Shown one piece after another: positions 1-9,063 of a DNA stretch of 17,185 nt. The stretch is from Pseudomonadota bacterium (GTDB lineage: Bacteria > Pseudomonadota > Alphaproteobacteria > Rhizobiales > Hyphomicrobiaceae). Numbering within the stretch: position 1 is the first letter of the stretch; every line of letters starts with the position of its first letter. The position numbers and the translations under genes were made by a program. Under the pieces are notes generated by a model. It searched no databases, was not told the origin of the DNA, and saw nothing but the letters and a program-made list of their open reading frames with translations. Where the stretch lies: positions 1 through 17,185 of the forward strand of contig JAEYYJ010000085.1 of NCBI GenBank assembly GCA_023430845.1, written 5' to 3'.

Positions 1-1
1 A

Positions 2-121
2 AAGGCGCCGGCCCAGAACCAGAACAAGAGCCAGAAGAAGCAACCGCAGGCTGACGACGCCTATCGCCCCCCTCGCCCCATCACGAGCGAGGGTAGCTGG
101 GCGCCGGTGGTTCGGCAGTAG
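2..121 (+). CDS. C-terminal tail of an unidentified protein (5' end outside window)
   Basis: An open frame enters from the left edge and stops with TAG at 119-121, giving 39 residues. The tail is rich in Gln, Asn, Lys and Pro (it begins KAPAQNQNKSQKKQ and ends GSWAPVVRQ), which suggests a disordered, charged C-terminus. No domain can be recognised from so little. A second frame is also open through this stretch but reads as an arginine-rich, unlikely protein, so the choice of frame is only moderately supported. The next gene, secG, starts 141 bases later. Confidence 0.35.
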   Translation, partial: KAPAQNQNKSQKKQPQADDAYRPPRPITSEGSWAPVVRQ

Positions 122-179
122 GCCGCAATCGGCCGCATGGGAGGTGGTGGCAGTCCGCGCCGACATGGTGTAGACCACC

Positions 180-234
180 CCGGAGATTTGGGACCCTTAC
201 CTCCGCTTCCCATATGAGGTTCTGGGATCTCCGG
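180..234. promoter_or_regulatory. Inverted repeat upstream of secG
   Basis: CCGGAGAT at 180-187 is perfectly complementary to ATCTCCGG at 227-234, with a 39-base spacer that holds a shorter CCTC/GAGG pair. It lies 28 bases before the secG start codon. It could fold in the 5' leader or be a protein-binding site; nothing in the sequence decides between these. Confidence 0.25.
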
Positions 235-262
235 CGCTCCAGGCGCGATAACGAGGCATTTA

Positions 263-667
263 ATGGCAACCGTTCTGCTCGTCATACATCTGATGATAGC
301 CGCGGCACTCTGCGCGGTCGTCCTGCTGCAGCGCTCGGAAGGCGGCGCGCTCGGGATCGGCGGCGGTGGCGGCGGAGCCGGTGGCTTCATGACCGGGCGC
401 GGCACCGCGAACATGCTGACCCGCGTCACCGCAGGCCTCGCCGCAGCATTCTTCGTCACGTCGATCAGTCTGACGCTCTTTGCCCAGCAGAGCCGGCGCG
501 CGGTCTCCCCGCTCGATCGGCCCGCAGCGACGGCCCCTGCCGTCCCGGGCACGGGAACGCCTGCCGCTCCGGCAACGGGCGGTCCGGCTCCCGCGGGTGG
601 CGGCGGACTGCTCGACAGCCTTCAGCAGGGTCGCCAGACCCTTCCCCAGGTGCCGGCAAACCGCTAA
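263..667 (+). CDS. secG: SecG, preprotein translocase subunit
   Basis: SecG is the small accessory subunit of the SecYEG channel in the inner membrane and aids SecA-driven export. The 134-residue product has the family layout: a first membrane helix at about residues 2-22, a Gly-rich cytoplasmic loop (RSEGGALGIGGGGGG, then GGFMTGRGTANMLTR), and a second helix at about 55-75. A Pro/Ala/Gly-rich tail (76-134) makes it longer than the roughly 110-residue enterobacterial protein, as is common in alphaproteobacteria. An AGG-containing Shine-Dalgarno-like stretch (cgagg) lies 7-11 bases before the ATG. It is followed on the same strand by pyrG after 127 bases, a common alphaproteobacterial arrangement. 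Confidence 0.93.
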   Translation: MATVLLVIHLMIAAALCAVVLLQRSEGGALGIGGGGGGAGGFMTGRGTANMLTRVTAGLAAAFFVTSISLTLFAQQSRRAVSPLDRPAATAPAVPGTGTPAAPATGGPAPAGGGGLLDSLQQGRQTLPQVPANR

Positions 668-722
668 CCGAGATTGCCGTTACGTCGTCACGGCCACCTG
701 CGGTCGTAACTGTTTGATGTGA

Positions 723-2423
<1,701 letters not shown>

Positions 2424-2684
2424 TTTTTGCCGCTGTTTTCTTGGAGGGCGGCCTACCGGCCGGCGCGCGGTCGCGCGCTCAGGAAGGGGTGCTTCGCCTT
2501 CTTGAGTGGCGGTATGCCCGCGGCGGCCATGCGGACAGGTTGGAGTTCATTGCCGCGGGCTGCTGGGCGAGAAGCTCCTCTCCCCGTCCTTGCGGAGAGA
2601 AGGGGAAGTTGCGCTGCAAGTACGGAAGAACGCTCCCTCTCGAACGTTCCATAGTGTGGAAAGCGGACAGCAAGGCTGTAGACG
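2424..2684. other. Non-coding gap with hairpins after pyrG
   Basis: No credible gene is seen here. The gap holds short palindromes: GGCC at 2450-2453 with GGCC at 2458-2461, GCGCGC at 2463-2468 with its partner at 2473-2478, and CTCTCC at 2578-2583 with GGAGAG at 2594-2599. The last, with the surrounding pyrimidine and purine tracts (CTCTCCCCGTCCTTGCGG), resembles short palindromic repeats often scattered between genes in Hyphomicrobiales. Whether it is repeated elsewhere cannot be told from one copy. Confidence 0.35.
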
Positions 2685-3431
2685 ATGCTTGCCGACCTGA
2701 CGCTGGTGCAGATTGCAATTATTGCTGTCACAGCGTTCGGCGCGCAGATCGTCGGTGGGCTCGCAGGGTATGGCACGGGCCTTCTGATGCCGCTCGTGCT
2801 CGTCCCCATGATCGGCGCGCCGGCTGTCGTGCCGGTGATCGGCCTCAGCGCGATCATCACGAATGCAACGCGCGTTGCGGCATTCCGTGAGGCCCTCGAT
2901 ACTCGCAAGACCATCATCGTCACGCTCATCGCGTTCCCGTTCGCAGCCCTCAGCGCCTGGGGTTACACACGCCTCAGCGGCAAGGGCGCCGAGATCCTGA
3001 TCGGCATCATGCTCATCGTGCTCGTGCCCGTGCGTCGCATCTTCGAGCACCTGAAGCTCAGGCTCTCCGAGCGCGGGCTCGCCTATGCCGCCGCGCCTTA
3101 CGGCCTCATCATGGGCGGAACCTCGGGCGCAGGCGTCATGCTCCTCTCGATGCTCATGTCGACAGGCCTCGTCGGCACGCAGGTCATTGCGACGGATGCG
3201 GCGATCTCGTTCCTGCTCGGGTTCGTGAAGACGGGCGTATTCGCCGGCTTCGGGGCGCTCGACTGGAAGCTCGTTGTTGTCGCGCTGATCATCGGCATCA
3301 TGGCGACACCGGGCACTCTCACAGCGAAGTGGCTGATCCGGCGCTTTTCGGCGCAGTTCCACACGCTCATTCTCGAGATCGCGATCCTTCTCGGCGGCGC
3401 GCTGCTCGCCTGGCGGGCTTTCGCTAGCTGA
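2685..3431 (+). CDS. TSUP family (TauE/SafE) membrane permease
   Basis: The 248-residue product is highly hydrophobic and reads as a sulfite/sulfonate exporter family (TSUP) transporter with about seven or eight membrane helices. The two family half-repeats are visible: a Gly-rich motif GGLAGYGTGLLMP at 24-36 and its counterpart GGTSGAGVMLLS at 144-155. Members move small anions such as sulfite, sulfoacetate or other organosulfur compounds, but the substrate cannot be inferred and no sulfur gene lies nearby. The Shine-Dalgarno is weak (AAGG about 11 bases ahead). It is convergent with pntB, separated by a palindrome-rich gap. Confidence 0.85.
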   Translation: MLADLTLVQIAIIAVTAFGAQIVGGLAGYGTGLLMPLVLVPMIGAPAVVPVIGLSAIITNATRVAAFREALDTRKTIIVTLIAFPFAALSAWGYTRLSGKGAEILIGIMLIVLVPVRRIFEHLKLRLSERGLAYAAAPYGLIMGGTSGAGVMLLSMLMSTGLVGTQVIATDAAISFLLGFVKTGVFAGFGALDWKLVVVALIIGIMATPGTLTAKWLIRRFSAQFHTLILEIAILLGGALLAWRAFAS

Positions 3432-3434
3432 CAT

Positions 3435-3482
3435 TCGCGTCTTCGACGCGAGTGGGGCCTCGGCCCCACACCCCGACCGGGG
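3435..3482. terminator. Stacked hairpins, probable bidirectional terminator
   Basis: Three adjacent hairpins follow the TSUP stop codon. TCGCGTC (3435-3441) pairs with GACGCGA (3445-3451). GTGGGGC (3452-3458) pairs with GCCCCAC (3463-3469). CCCC (3471-3474) pairs with GGGG (3479-3482). A short TCTTTTG follows at 3501-3507. The position between two convergent genes fits termination from either side, although the T-run is not directly adjacent to a stem. Confidence 0.5.
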
Positions 3483-3626
3483 ACACCCCCGGAAACCCCG
3501 TCTTTTGTAGTTTCAGAGCGTGCCGCTATTCGGTGGCGGCCGAAGGCCGCAAGGCGAATCGCCGACCGTGTAAATTGCAGCCGCGGCGCCAGTAGCCATC
3601 GCGCCGGAGGCGCGTCTTCGACGCGA
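3436..3626. repeat. Mosaic of short palindromes bracketed by a repeated 16-mer
   Basis: The 16-mer CGCGTCTTCGACGCGA occurs exactly twice, at 3436-3451 and 3611-3626, and each copy is itself a hairpin. Between the copies are further back-to-back hairpins: GCGGCC/GGCCGC (3536-3541 with 3545-3550), GGCG/CGCC (3553-3556 with 3560-3563) and GCGCC/GGCGC (3601-3605 with 3609-3613). The layout recalls paired REP/BIME-type intergenic elements. No protein gene is seen between 3432 and 3652. Confidence 0.5.
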
Positions 3627-3652
3627 CGGCGTTGGCGTCCGCGGAAAAGAAA

Positions 3653-5068
3653 CTAGTTATGCATCGACTTGGCGATCTCTTCGGTCATTTTTTTTGCGTC
3701 ACCGAGCAGCATCATGGTGTTGTCGCGATAGAAGAGCGGATTGTCGATGCCGGCGTAGCCGCTCGCGAGCGAACGCTTGTTGAACATGACGGTGCCAGCC
3801 TTCCAGACCTGCAGCACGGGCATACCGTAGATCGGTGAGGTCTTGTCCTCCTCGGCGGCGGGGTTCGTGACGTCATTGGCGCCGATGACATAGGCGATGT
3901 CGGCCTGCGCGAACTCCGAGTTGATGTCCTCGAGCTCGAACACTTCGTCGTAGGGCACGTTGGCTTCCGCGAGCAGCACGTTCATGTGGCCCGGCATGCG
4001 GCCCGCAACCGGATGGATCGCGTACTTCACCTCCACGCCGGCCGCCTTGAGCGTATCCGCCAACTCGCGCAGTGCGTGCTGTGCCTGTGCGACGGCCATG
4101 CCATAGCCCGGCACGATGATGACCTTGCCCGCATTCTTCATGAGGAAGGCCGCATCCTCGGCCGAGCCGAGCTTGACCGGACGTTGCTCTGCCCCTTCGC
4201 CACCGGCAGGGCCTGCGACCTCACCGCCGAAACCGCCCGCGATCACGGACAGGAAGGCACGGTTCATGCCCTTGCACATGATGTAGGAGAGGATCGCGCC
4301 TGAGGAGCCGACCAGCGCGCCCGTGATGATGAGCGCGACGTTACCGACCGTGAAGCCGATGCCGGCTGCGGCCCAGCCCGAGTACGAGTTGAGCATCGAC
4401 ACGACGACGGGCATGTCCGCACCGCCGATGGGGATGATGAGAAGGACGCCGAAAGCGAGCGACAGGATCGTGATCAGCCAGAAGAGCCACGACGAGCCGC
4501 CGGACTGCGTGAACTGGTAGATGAGGAAGATCAACAGCAGGCCGAGCGCGCCATTGATGACGTGGCGCATGGGCAGCAGAATGGGCTTGCCCGACATACG
4601 GCCCGAGAGCTTCGCGAAGGCAATGACCGAGCCCGTGAACGTGATCGCGCCGATCGCGACGCCTAGCGACATCTCGACCAGGCTCGAGGCGAAGATGTAG
4701 CCCGTACCGTCGGAGATGCCGAAGGCCGTCGGCGCGTAGAGCGCAGCGGCGGCGACGAATACGGCGGCGAGGCCGACCAGCGAGTGAAACGCTGCAACCA
4801 GCTCCGGCATCATGGTCATCGGAATGGTGCGCGCGGTGTACGCGCCGATGGCGCCGCCGATGCCGATGCCGGCGATGATCAGGAACCACGTGAAGACGCT
4901 GTCGGTCGATTGCAGCAGGGCGAGCGTCGTGACGATCGCGATGCCCATGCCGACCATGCCGAACATATTGCCCGAGCGTGATGTCTCCGGGCTCGAGAGG
5001 CCGCGAAGCGCGAGGATGAAAAGGACGCCCGAGGCGAGATAGAGCAGGGCGGCGGCGTTGGCACTCAT
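3653..5068 (-). CDS. pntB: NAD(P) transhydrogenase subunit beta
   Basis: PntB carries most of the proton channel and the NADP(H)-binding domain III of the proton-translocating transhydrogenase, which makes NADPH from NADH using the proton gradient. The 471-residue product has membrane helices up to about residue 285, with His95 in AAFHSLVGL (the conserved channel histidine), Asp218 in GGADMP and Asn227 in NSYSGWA. Domain III begins near 310, with GYGMAVAQAQ at 321-330, HPVAGRMPGHMNVLLAEA, GANDVTNPAA and KRSLASGYAG. The ATG overlaps the stop of the upstream small gene as ATGA, so the genes are translationally coupled. Confidence 0.97.
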   Translation of the reverse strand: MSANAAALLYLASGVLFILALRGLSSPETSRSGNMFGMVGMGIAIVTTLALLQSTDSVFTWFLIIAGIGIGGAIGAYTARTIPMTMMPELVAAFHSLVGLAAVFVAAAALYAPTAFGISDGTGYIFASSLVEMSLGVAIGAITFTGSVIAFAKLSGRMSGKPILLPMRHVINGALGLLLIFLIYQFTQSGGSSWLFWLITILSLAFGVLLIIPIGGADMPVVVSMLNSYSGWAAAGIGFTVGNVALIITGALVGSSGAILSYIMCKGMNRAFLSVIAGGFGGEVAGPAGGEGAEQRPVKLGSAEDAAFLMKNAGKVIIVPGYGMAVAQAQHALRELADTLKAAGVEVKYAIHPVAGRMPGHMNVLLAEANVPYDEVFELEDINSEFAQADIAYVIGANDVTNPAAEEDKTSPIYGMPVLQVWKAGTVMFNKRSLASGYAGIDNPLFYRDNTMMLLGDAKKMTEEIAKSMHN

Positions 5069-5370
5069 GATTTCATCCTGCTGAGGAACGTCATCAAGCG
5101 GCTGGGAACGGGAAGCTCGGCAAGCGCTTTCTCAGCGGCTTGGCGGAGTTCGACATCATCGGCTTCGTAGGTGCTGTTCGGATCGCGGAGCGCGGGGTCC
5201 GGACAATAGGCTTCAACGACGAAGAAGAGCGTTTCGATCGCGCGCGGGGCGGGCACGTAGTCGCGATCGGCGTCGTGCCAGAGCTCGAAGAAGCGATCGT
5301 GGAACGCCCGCTCGTCCATGCGGCGCCCGACGAAATCGCGAACGAGCATATGCCAGCGCGCATCGCTCAC
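5065..5370 (-). CDS. Colicin-immunity-like small protein inside the pnt operon
   Basis: This 101-residue protein starts at GTG 5370, sharing GTGA with the pntA2 stop, and ends by sharing ATGA with the pntB start, so it is coupled on both sides and is surely translated if the operon is. The central segment [10 protein letters not shown] (54-63) followed by an acidic stretch and [14 protein letters not shown] resembles the bacterial self-protective colicin-like immunity family. The N-terminal half ([13 protein letters not shown]) fits the helix of that family. No colicin or tRNase toxin is visible nearby. It may instead have been recruited to assembly or control of the transhydrogenase. Family assignment is from memory of the motif and is moderately sure; the function is unknown. 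Confidence 0.65.
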   Translation of the reverse strand: MSDARWHMLVRDFVGRRMDERAFHDRFFELWHDADRDYVPAPRAIETLFFVVEAYCPDPALRDPNSTYEADDVELRQAAEKALAELPVPSRLMTFLSRMKS

Positions 5371-5747
5371 TTCTTCTCTTTCTTCTTGTACATCGCGAGC
5401 ATGCGCTGCGTGACAAGGAAGCCGCCGAAAATATTGATGGAGGCCATGATCAGGGCGAGGAAGCCAAACAGCTTGGCGAGGACCGAACCGGACTCCAAGA
5501 AGCTCACGCCGACCGCCAGCAGTGCGCCGACGACGATGACCGAGGAGATCGCATTGGTGACGCTCATCAATGGCGTGTGCAGGGCCGGCGTCACGCTCCA
5601 CACGACATAGTAGCCGACGAAGATCGCAACCACGAACACCATGAGCTGGTAGACGAACGGGCTCACCTCCGCGCCACCGGCGGCGAGAGCGGGCATCGTT
5701 GTCAAGGCAAGCAACGCTGGTGTCCATGCAAGAGCAGGGCGCATCAT
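5367..5747 (-). CDS. pntAB: NAD(P) transhydrogenase subunit alpha, part 2 (membrane part)
   Basis: In alphaproteobacteria the alpha subunit is split, and this 126-residue protein supplies its membrane helices. The N-terminus looks like a signal sequence ([20 protein letters not shown]), followed by three membrane segments at about 30-50, 64-84 and 88-110. The motifs [20 protein letters not shown] and [12 protein letters not shown] are characteristic of the family. A Lys-rich end (YKKKEKK) closes it. It starts one base after the pntA1 stop, with GGAG just ahead in TGAGATGATG context; the second ATG three bases on is an equal alternative start. Confidence 0.95.
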   Translation of the reverse strand: MMRPALAWTPALLALTTMPALAAGGAEVSPFVYQLMVFVVAIFVGYYVVWSVTPALHTPLMSVTNAISSVIVVGALLAVGVSFLESGSVLAKLFGFLALIMASINIFGGFLVTQRMLAMYKKKEKK

Positions 5748-5748
5748 C

Positions 5749-6888
5749 TCAGGCTCCCTTCGGCTGCAGGCTCGGGTGCACGATCTGGCCGCCCTTGGCG
5801 ACCAGCGTGCCCTTCATGACCTCATCCTCCCAGTCGACTTTCAGGGTCTTCTCCTTCTTGTCGATCATGAGCTCGAGGAAGGTGAGGAGGTTCTTGGCGT
5901 AGAGGCTCGAAGCATTGACCGGCACCTGTCCCGCCAGATTGAGCGTGCCGTCGATGCGCACACCACCGTGCTCGACGATCTCGCCGGGCTTCGTCAGCTC
6001 GCAGTTACCACCGCGCTCGGCCGCAAGATCGATGATCACCGCGCCGGGCTTCATACTCTCGACCATGGCGCGCGTGATGAGGCGCGGCGCCGGGCGGCCT
6101 GGAATGAGCGCGGTCGTGATGACGATGTCCTGCGCCTTGATGTGGCCGGCGACGAGTTCCGCCTGCTTCTGCTGATAGGCTTCCGACATGGGCTTGGCGT
6201 AGCCCGCTGCCGTCTGCGCCTGCTTGAATTCCTCATCCTCGACGGCAATGAACTTCGCGCCGAGCGAGGCGACCTGCTCCTTGGTTGCTGGGCGCACGTC
6301 GGTCGCAGAGACGATGGCGCCGAGACGCCGCGCCGTCGCGATGGCCTGAAGGCCGGCAACGCCGACGCCCATGATGAAGGCTTTGCCCGCCGGTACGGTG
6401 CCGGCCGCCGTCATCATCATCGGCACGGCCTGCTCGAACATCGCCGCCGCATTCACGACCGCCTTATAGCCCGCGAGGTTCGCCTGGCTCGACAAAACGT
6501 CCATGGACTGCGCGCGGGTGATGCGCGGCATGAACTCCATGGAAAAAAGCGTGGCGCCTGTCGCGGCGAGTGCATCGAGGCCAGGACGGTCGTCCGTCGG
6601 GCTCAGCATGGCGGCGACAATGCCGCCCGGCGCAAGCCCGCGCACTTCCTCGGGCGAGGGACGGCGCACCTTGAGCAGGATGTCGGCACCTTCAACGGCG
6701 GCGGCCGCATCGGGTGCGATCTCTGCGCCTTGAGCCTTGTAGGTCTCATCGGAGAAGCGCGAGCGCGCACCGCTGCCAGCCGCCACGCGCACCTTGCAGC
6801 CGAGCGCGACGAGCTTGCGCACGGTCTCCGGCGAGATGGCGACGCGCGTTTCGTCAGGCGCCTCCGGCGTAACCGCAACGGTCACCAT
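5749..6888 (-). CDS. pntAA: NAD(P) transhydrogenase subunit alpha, part 1 (NAD domain)
   Basis: This soluble domain I binds NAD(H) and passes hydride to domain III of PntB. The 379-residue product has the alanine dehydrogenase/PNT N-terminal domain ([11 protein letters not shown] at 13-23), the [20 protein letters not shown] segment at 122-141 with the conserved Gln and Asp of the nucleotide site, and the Rossmann motif [18 protein letters not shown] at 174-191 followed by Asp197. The frame is open to a GTG at 6936, but the ATG at 6888 is preceded by GAAGGA and begins right at the family start, so it is preferred. It follows the small subunit IV-like gene after 90 bases. Confidence 0.95.
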   Translation of the reverse strand: MVTVAVTPEAPDETRVAISPETVRKLVALGCKVRVAAGSGARSRFSDETYKAQGAEIAPDAAAAVEGADILLKVRRPSPEEVRGLAPGGIVAAMLSPTDDRPGLDALAATGATLFSMEFMPRITRAQSMDVLSSQANLAGYKAVVNAAAMFEQAVPMMMTAAGTVPAGKAFIMGVGVAGLQAIATARRLGAIVSATDVRPATKEQVASLGAKFIAVEDEEFKQAQTAAGYAKPMSEAYQQKQAELVAGHIKAQDIVITTALIPGRPAPRLITRAMVESMKPGAVIIDLAAERGGNCELTKPGEIVEHGGVRIDGTLNLAGQVPVNASSLYAKNLLTFLELMIDKKEKTLKVDWEDEVMKGTLVAKGGQIVHPSLQPKGA

Positions 6889-6978
6889 TGCGTCGCGTCC
6901 TTCGTAGAGTGGAAGTTCAGGGACTGGCGCGACCACGCTCGATCGATGCGCGGCGCGTTCGGCGAGTGAGCACCCGGT

Positions 6979-7122
6979 CTACACCAGGAAGATCGCCATG
7001 CCGGCCAAGATGAGCACGACGAGGACGGTCAGAACGACGGTGCCTTTGATGAAGCCATTGTACGTCCGTACGTGCTCGGGATAGTCCATCTCGGGATGGC
7101 CGCCGGTCGTATCGATGCTCAT
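6979..7122 (-). CDS. aa3-type cytochrome c oxidase subunit IV-like protein
   Basis: This short gene encodes 47 residues. A soluble N-terminal part with MDYPEHVRTYNGFIKG (12-27) leads into one membrane helix (28-47), the layout of the bacterial aa3 cytochrome oxidase subunit IV family, where a D-x-x-E-H-x-x-T-Y-x-x-F pattern precedes the helix. AGGGG lies about 8 bases before the ATG at 7122. It is the first gene on the minus strand before pntA1 and probably shares its transcript. No oxidase subunit I, II or III gene is in the window, so it may be a general membrane partner rather than an oxidase subunit. Confidence 0.8.
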   Translation of the reverse strand: MSIDTTGGHPEMDYPEHVRTYNGFIKGTVVLTVLVVLILAGMAIFLV

Positions 7123-7158
7123 TGAGGATCCCCTGCCGCTGCTCGAATTACGCCGTTC

Positions 7159-7187
7159 TCACTACCCGATGCCATCCGACGCATCAA
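7159..7187 (-). promoter_or_regulatory. Possible promoter of the subunit IV/pnt operon
   Basis: Read on the minus strand, TTGATG (7182-7187) and TAGTGA (7159-7164) are separated by 17 bases and lie about 37 bases before the start codon at 7122. The -35 match is fair and the -10 match weak. It is the best candidate in the 101-base gap after the phospholipase-like gene. Confidence 0.3.
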
Positions 7188-7223
7188 GCTTGGGTTTTCG
7201 TCCATAAGTTGCAGCCCCGCGCC

Positions 7224-8909
7224 TCAAGCCGCGCGCGCCATGCGGGCTGATGCGCCCCAGGCGGCGATCACCTCGATATCGGGCGGTGAGCCATTGCGCA
7301 GCACGCGCTGGCCATCGCTGCTGGTGGCGAATGCAAGAACGCGCGCGGAGAGGTCGGCGGGCTCGGCGTCGGCGAGGCTTTCCGCATCCCGGAAGCCGGC
7401 GCCGACAATGAGCTGCGCGTGCGTCCCCCTGAGGTTCGGCACGGCCATCACGAGGCCGCTCTGGTCCTGCCAATCGCGGATGACCTCGGCCGTGATGTGG
7501 CGCACACCAACGAGCTCGGCGAGCGTCTCGGGATCGGCGTCCATGAGATCGCCGACGGTCTTCACGCCTTCAGCAATGAGACGATCCGCCGTCTTGGGGC
7601 CGATCGACGGCGCGTCGACGACATCCTGGCCGCGCGTGAGGTAAAATCTCGGCTCGCGCGACACGACTTCACCGATGCTCGGTACGGAGCCCGTCCGCGT
7701 GCGCTCGTGCTCATCGAGGCGCGCGACGAGGCTCGTGTCGTCCTTGGTACCGGCCTCTTCGGCAGCCGGGATAACCGGTGCGGCTGCGGGCTCGGCCGGC
7801 TTGGACACGATGGGCACGGAGGCAACCGGCGCCGCGGCCTTGGCAGTAGCCCGCGCCTCGGCCTGCTCGGCGACGCGGCGCGCAGCCTCCTCCAGAGCGC
7901 GCTTGCGGTTCTCCTCGCGCAGCCGCTCGGCGCGCTCGATGGAGGTCTCGGGCGGCGCCTTGCCATGATAGGGAAAAGCCTTGGCAGGCGGGAGTTGTTC
8001 GATCTTAGCCAGCACTTCCTGCGCATAAGCAGCACGCACCGACCGGTCGTCCTCGGGCAGATTCTCCTCGACTTTGCCCGTCGCCTGCAGCTCGTCATAC
8101 ATGCGCTCGACGAGGCGGCGATCGGCAGTATCGGCAAGTTGCTTCTGCAGGACGCGGATCGGCACCTTCAGCGTTGCGAGGATGGTATCGAGCGTCAGGT
8201 TCACCTCGGGCGCCTCCACCGCGGCCTCGTCAATCGCGCGCTGCAGGACCACGCCAAAGGTCGTGGCCGCATGGACGATCAACCCCGCGACCAGATCCTG
8301 AGCGACCTCGTCGAGGCCTGCTGGCGGATCGACGACACCGCGCTTGAAATCGTAGTGCGCGATGAGACGCTCGTAGTGCGCATTGGCGATGAGCGCGCCA
8401 TCACAAACCAGCATCTCGAGCCAATTGTCCGCTTGGCCGAGCACGACGAGCGGCTCAGGCAGCGTCGCGCCGAGCTTCCAAAGCGCATCGTAGGAGCGAT
8501 TGATGCTCCACTCGACGGCGCGATGAATATCGTTCTCGGCCTGTGACTGGCCGGTGTGAAAGGGATGCAGCGGATCCGTCAGATAGTGGCTCATAACGCC
8601 TGCGGCGTAGGCGGCCGTCGGCCAGTCCTGCTGGCGCAGCGCCGTGACGACGTGGCCGTACCAGTTACGCACCTTCGGCGGTGCGCCGCCCCAGAAATTA
8701 TCGCGCGGATGCAGGACGTGGTTCTTGAAGTCCTTAAAGCTGTCGTCGGGCGCCTTCGACCCGACCATGAACAGGTCGGCGTGCTTCAAAAAGACGCAGC
8801 GCCAAGCCTCTGCATGAGGTCCGCGCAGATGGCGCAGACCATCGAGTGCGAGCTTGTGGTGCGTACCCCGCGCATGGGCGGCATAGAGCACGCGAAAGAG
8901 CGTATTCAT
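7224..8909 (-). CDS. Zinc phospholipase C-like / helix-hairpin-helix fusion protein
   Basis: The 561-residue product has three parts. Residues 1-230 look like the zinc-dependent phospholipase C / S1-P1 fold: KAPDD (52-56), His64, then His108-x3-Asp112, His118, His129-x3-Glu133. The 108/112/118 spacing equals that of the Bacillus phospholipase C ligands His118, Asp122, His128, and an HxxxE pair follows as there. Residues 320-400 are a charged, Ala-rich helical or disordered linker. Residues 430-555 hold two helix-hairpin-helix-like units (PSIGPKTADRLIAEG, then VPNLRGTHAQLIVGAG) of the DUF4332 type. ATG 8909 is preceded by GGAGG with five bases between; a GTG 36 bases upstream is less likely. 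No signal peptide is seen. Substrate and role are unknown. Confidence 0.8.
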   Translation of the reverse strand: MNTLFRVLYAAHARGTHHKLALDGLRHLRGPHAEAWRCVFLKHADLFMVGSKAPDDSFKDFKNHVLHPRDNFWGGAPPKVRNWYGHVVTALRQQDWPTAAYAAGVMSHYLTDPLHPFHTGQSQAENDIHRAVEWSINRSYDALWKLGATLPEPLVVLGQADNWLEMLVCDGALIANAHYERLIAHYDFKRGVVDPPAGLDEVAQDLVAGLIVHAATTFGVVLQRAIDEAAVEAPEVNLTLDTILATLKVPIRVLQKQLADTADRRLVERMYDELQATGKVEENLPEDDRSVRAAYAQEVLAKIEQLPPAKAFPYHGKAPPETSIERAERLREENRKRALEEAARRVAEQAEARATAKAAAPVASVPIVSKPAEPAAAPVIPAAEEAGTKDDTSLVARLDEHERTRTGSVPSIGEVVSREPRFYLTRGQDVVDAPSIGPKTADRLIAEGVKTVGDLMDADPETLAELVGVRHITAEVIRDWQDQSGLVMAVPNLRGTHAQLIVGAGFRDAESLADAEPADLSARVLAFATSSDGQRVLRNGSPPDIEVIAAWGASARMARAA

Positions 8910-9063
8910 CGTCGCCTCCGGCGTCGGCAGAACAGTGGCCGGCACGCTAAGGCGAGTCGTGCTGCGCGCGAAGAGCGCCCCGCGCAGGGAGGTGTGGTCA
9001 AATCAGCCGCGCCCTGCTCACATGGCGCCGTTGCCGACACGCAACGCGGGGATGCCGGGCTTC

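Noticed and set aside
5371..5727. N-terminal extension of the immunity-like gene up to 5727
   Set aside because: This part is another frame of pntA2. The GTG at 5370, overlapping the pntA2 stop, gives a compact family-length protein.
5776..6969. Plus-strand open frame of 397 codons
   Set aside because: It lies opposite pntA1 and has the Arg/His-rich composition of an antisense frame.
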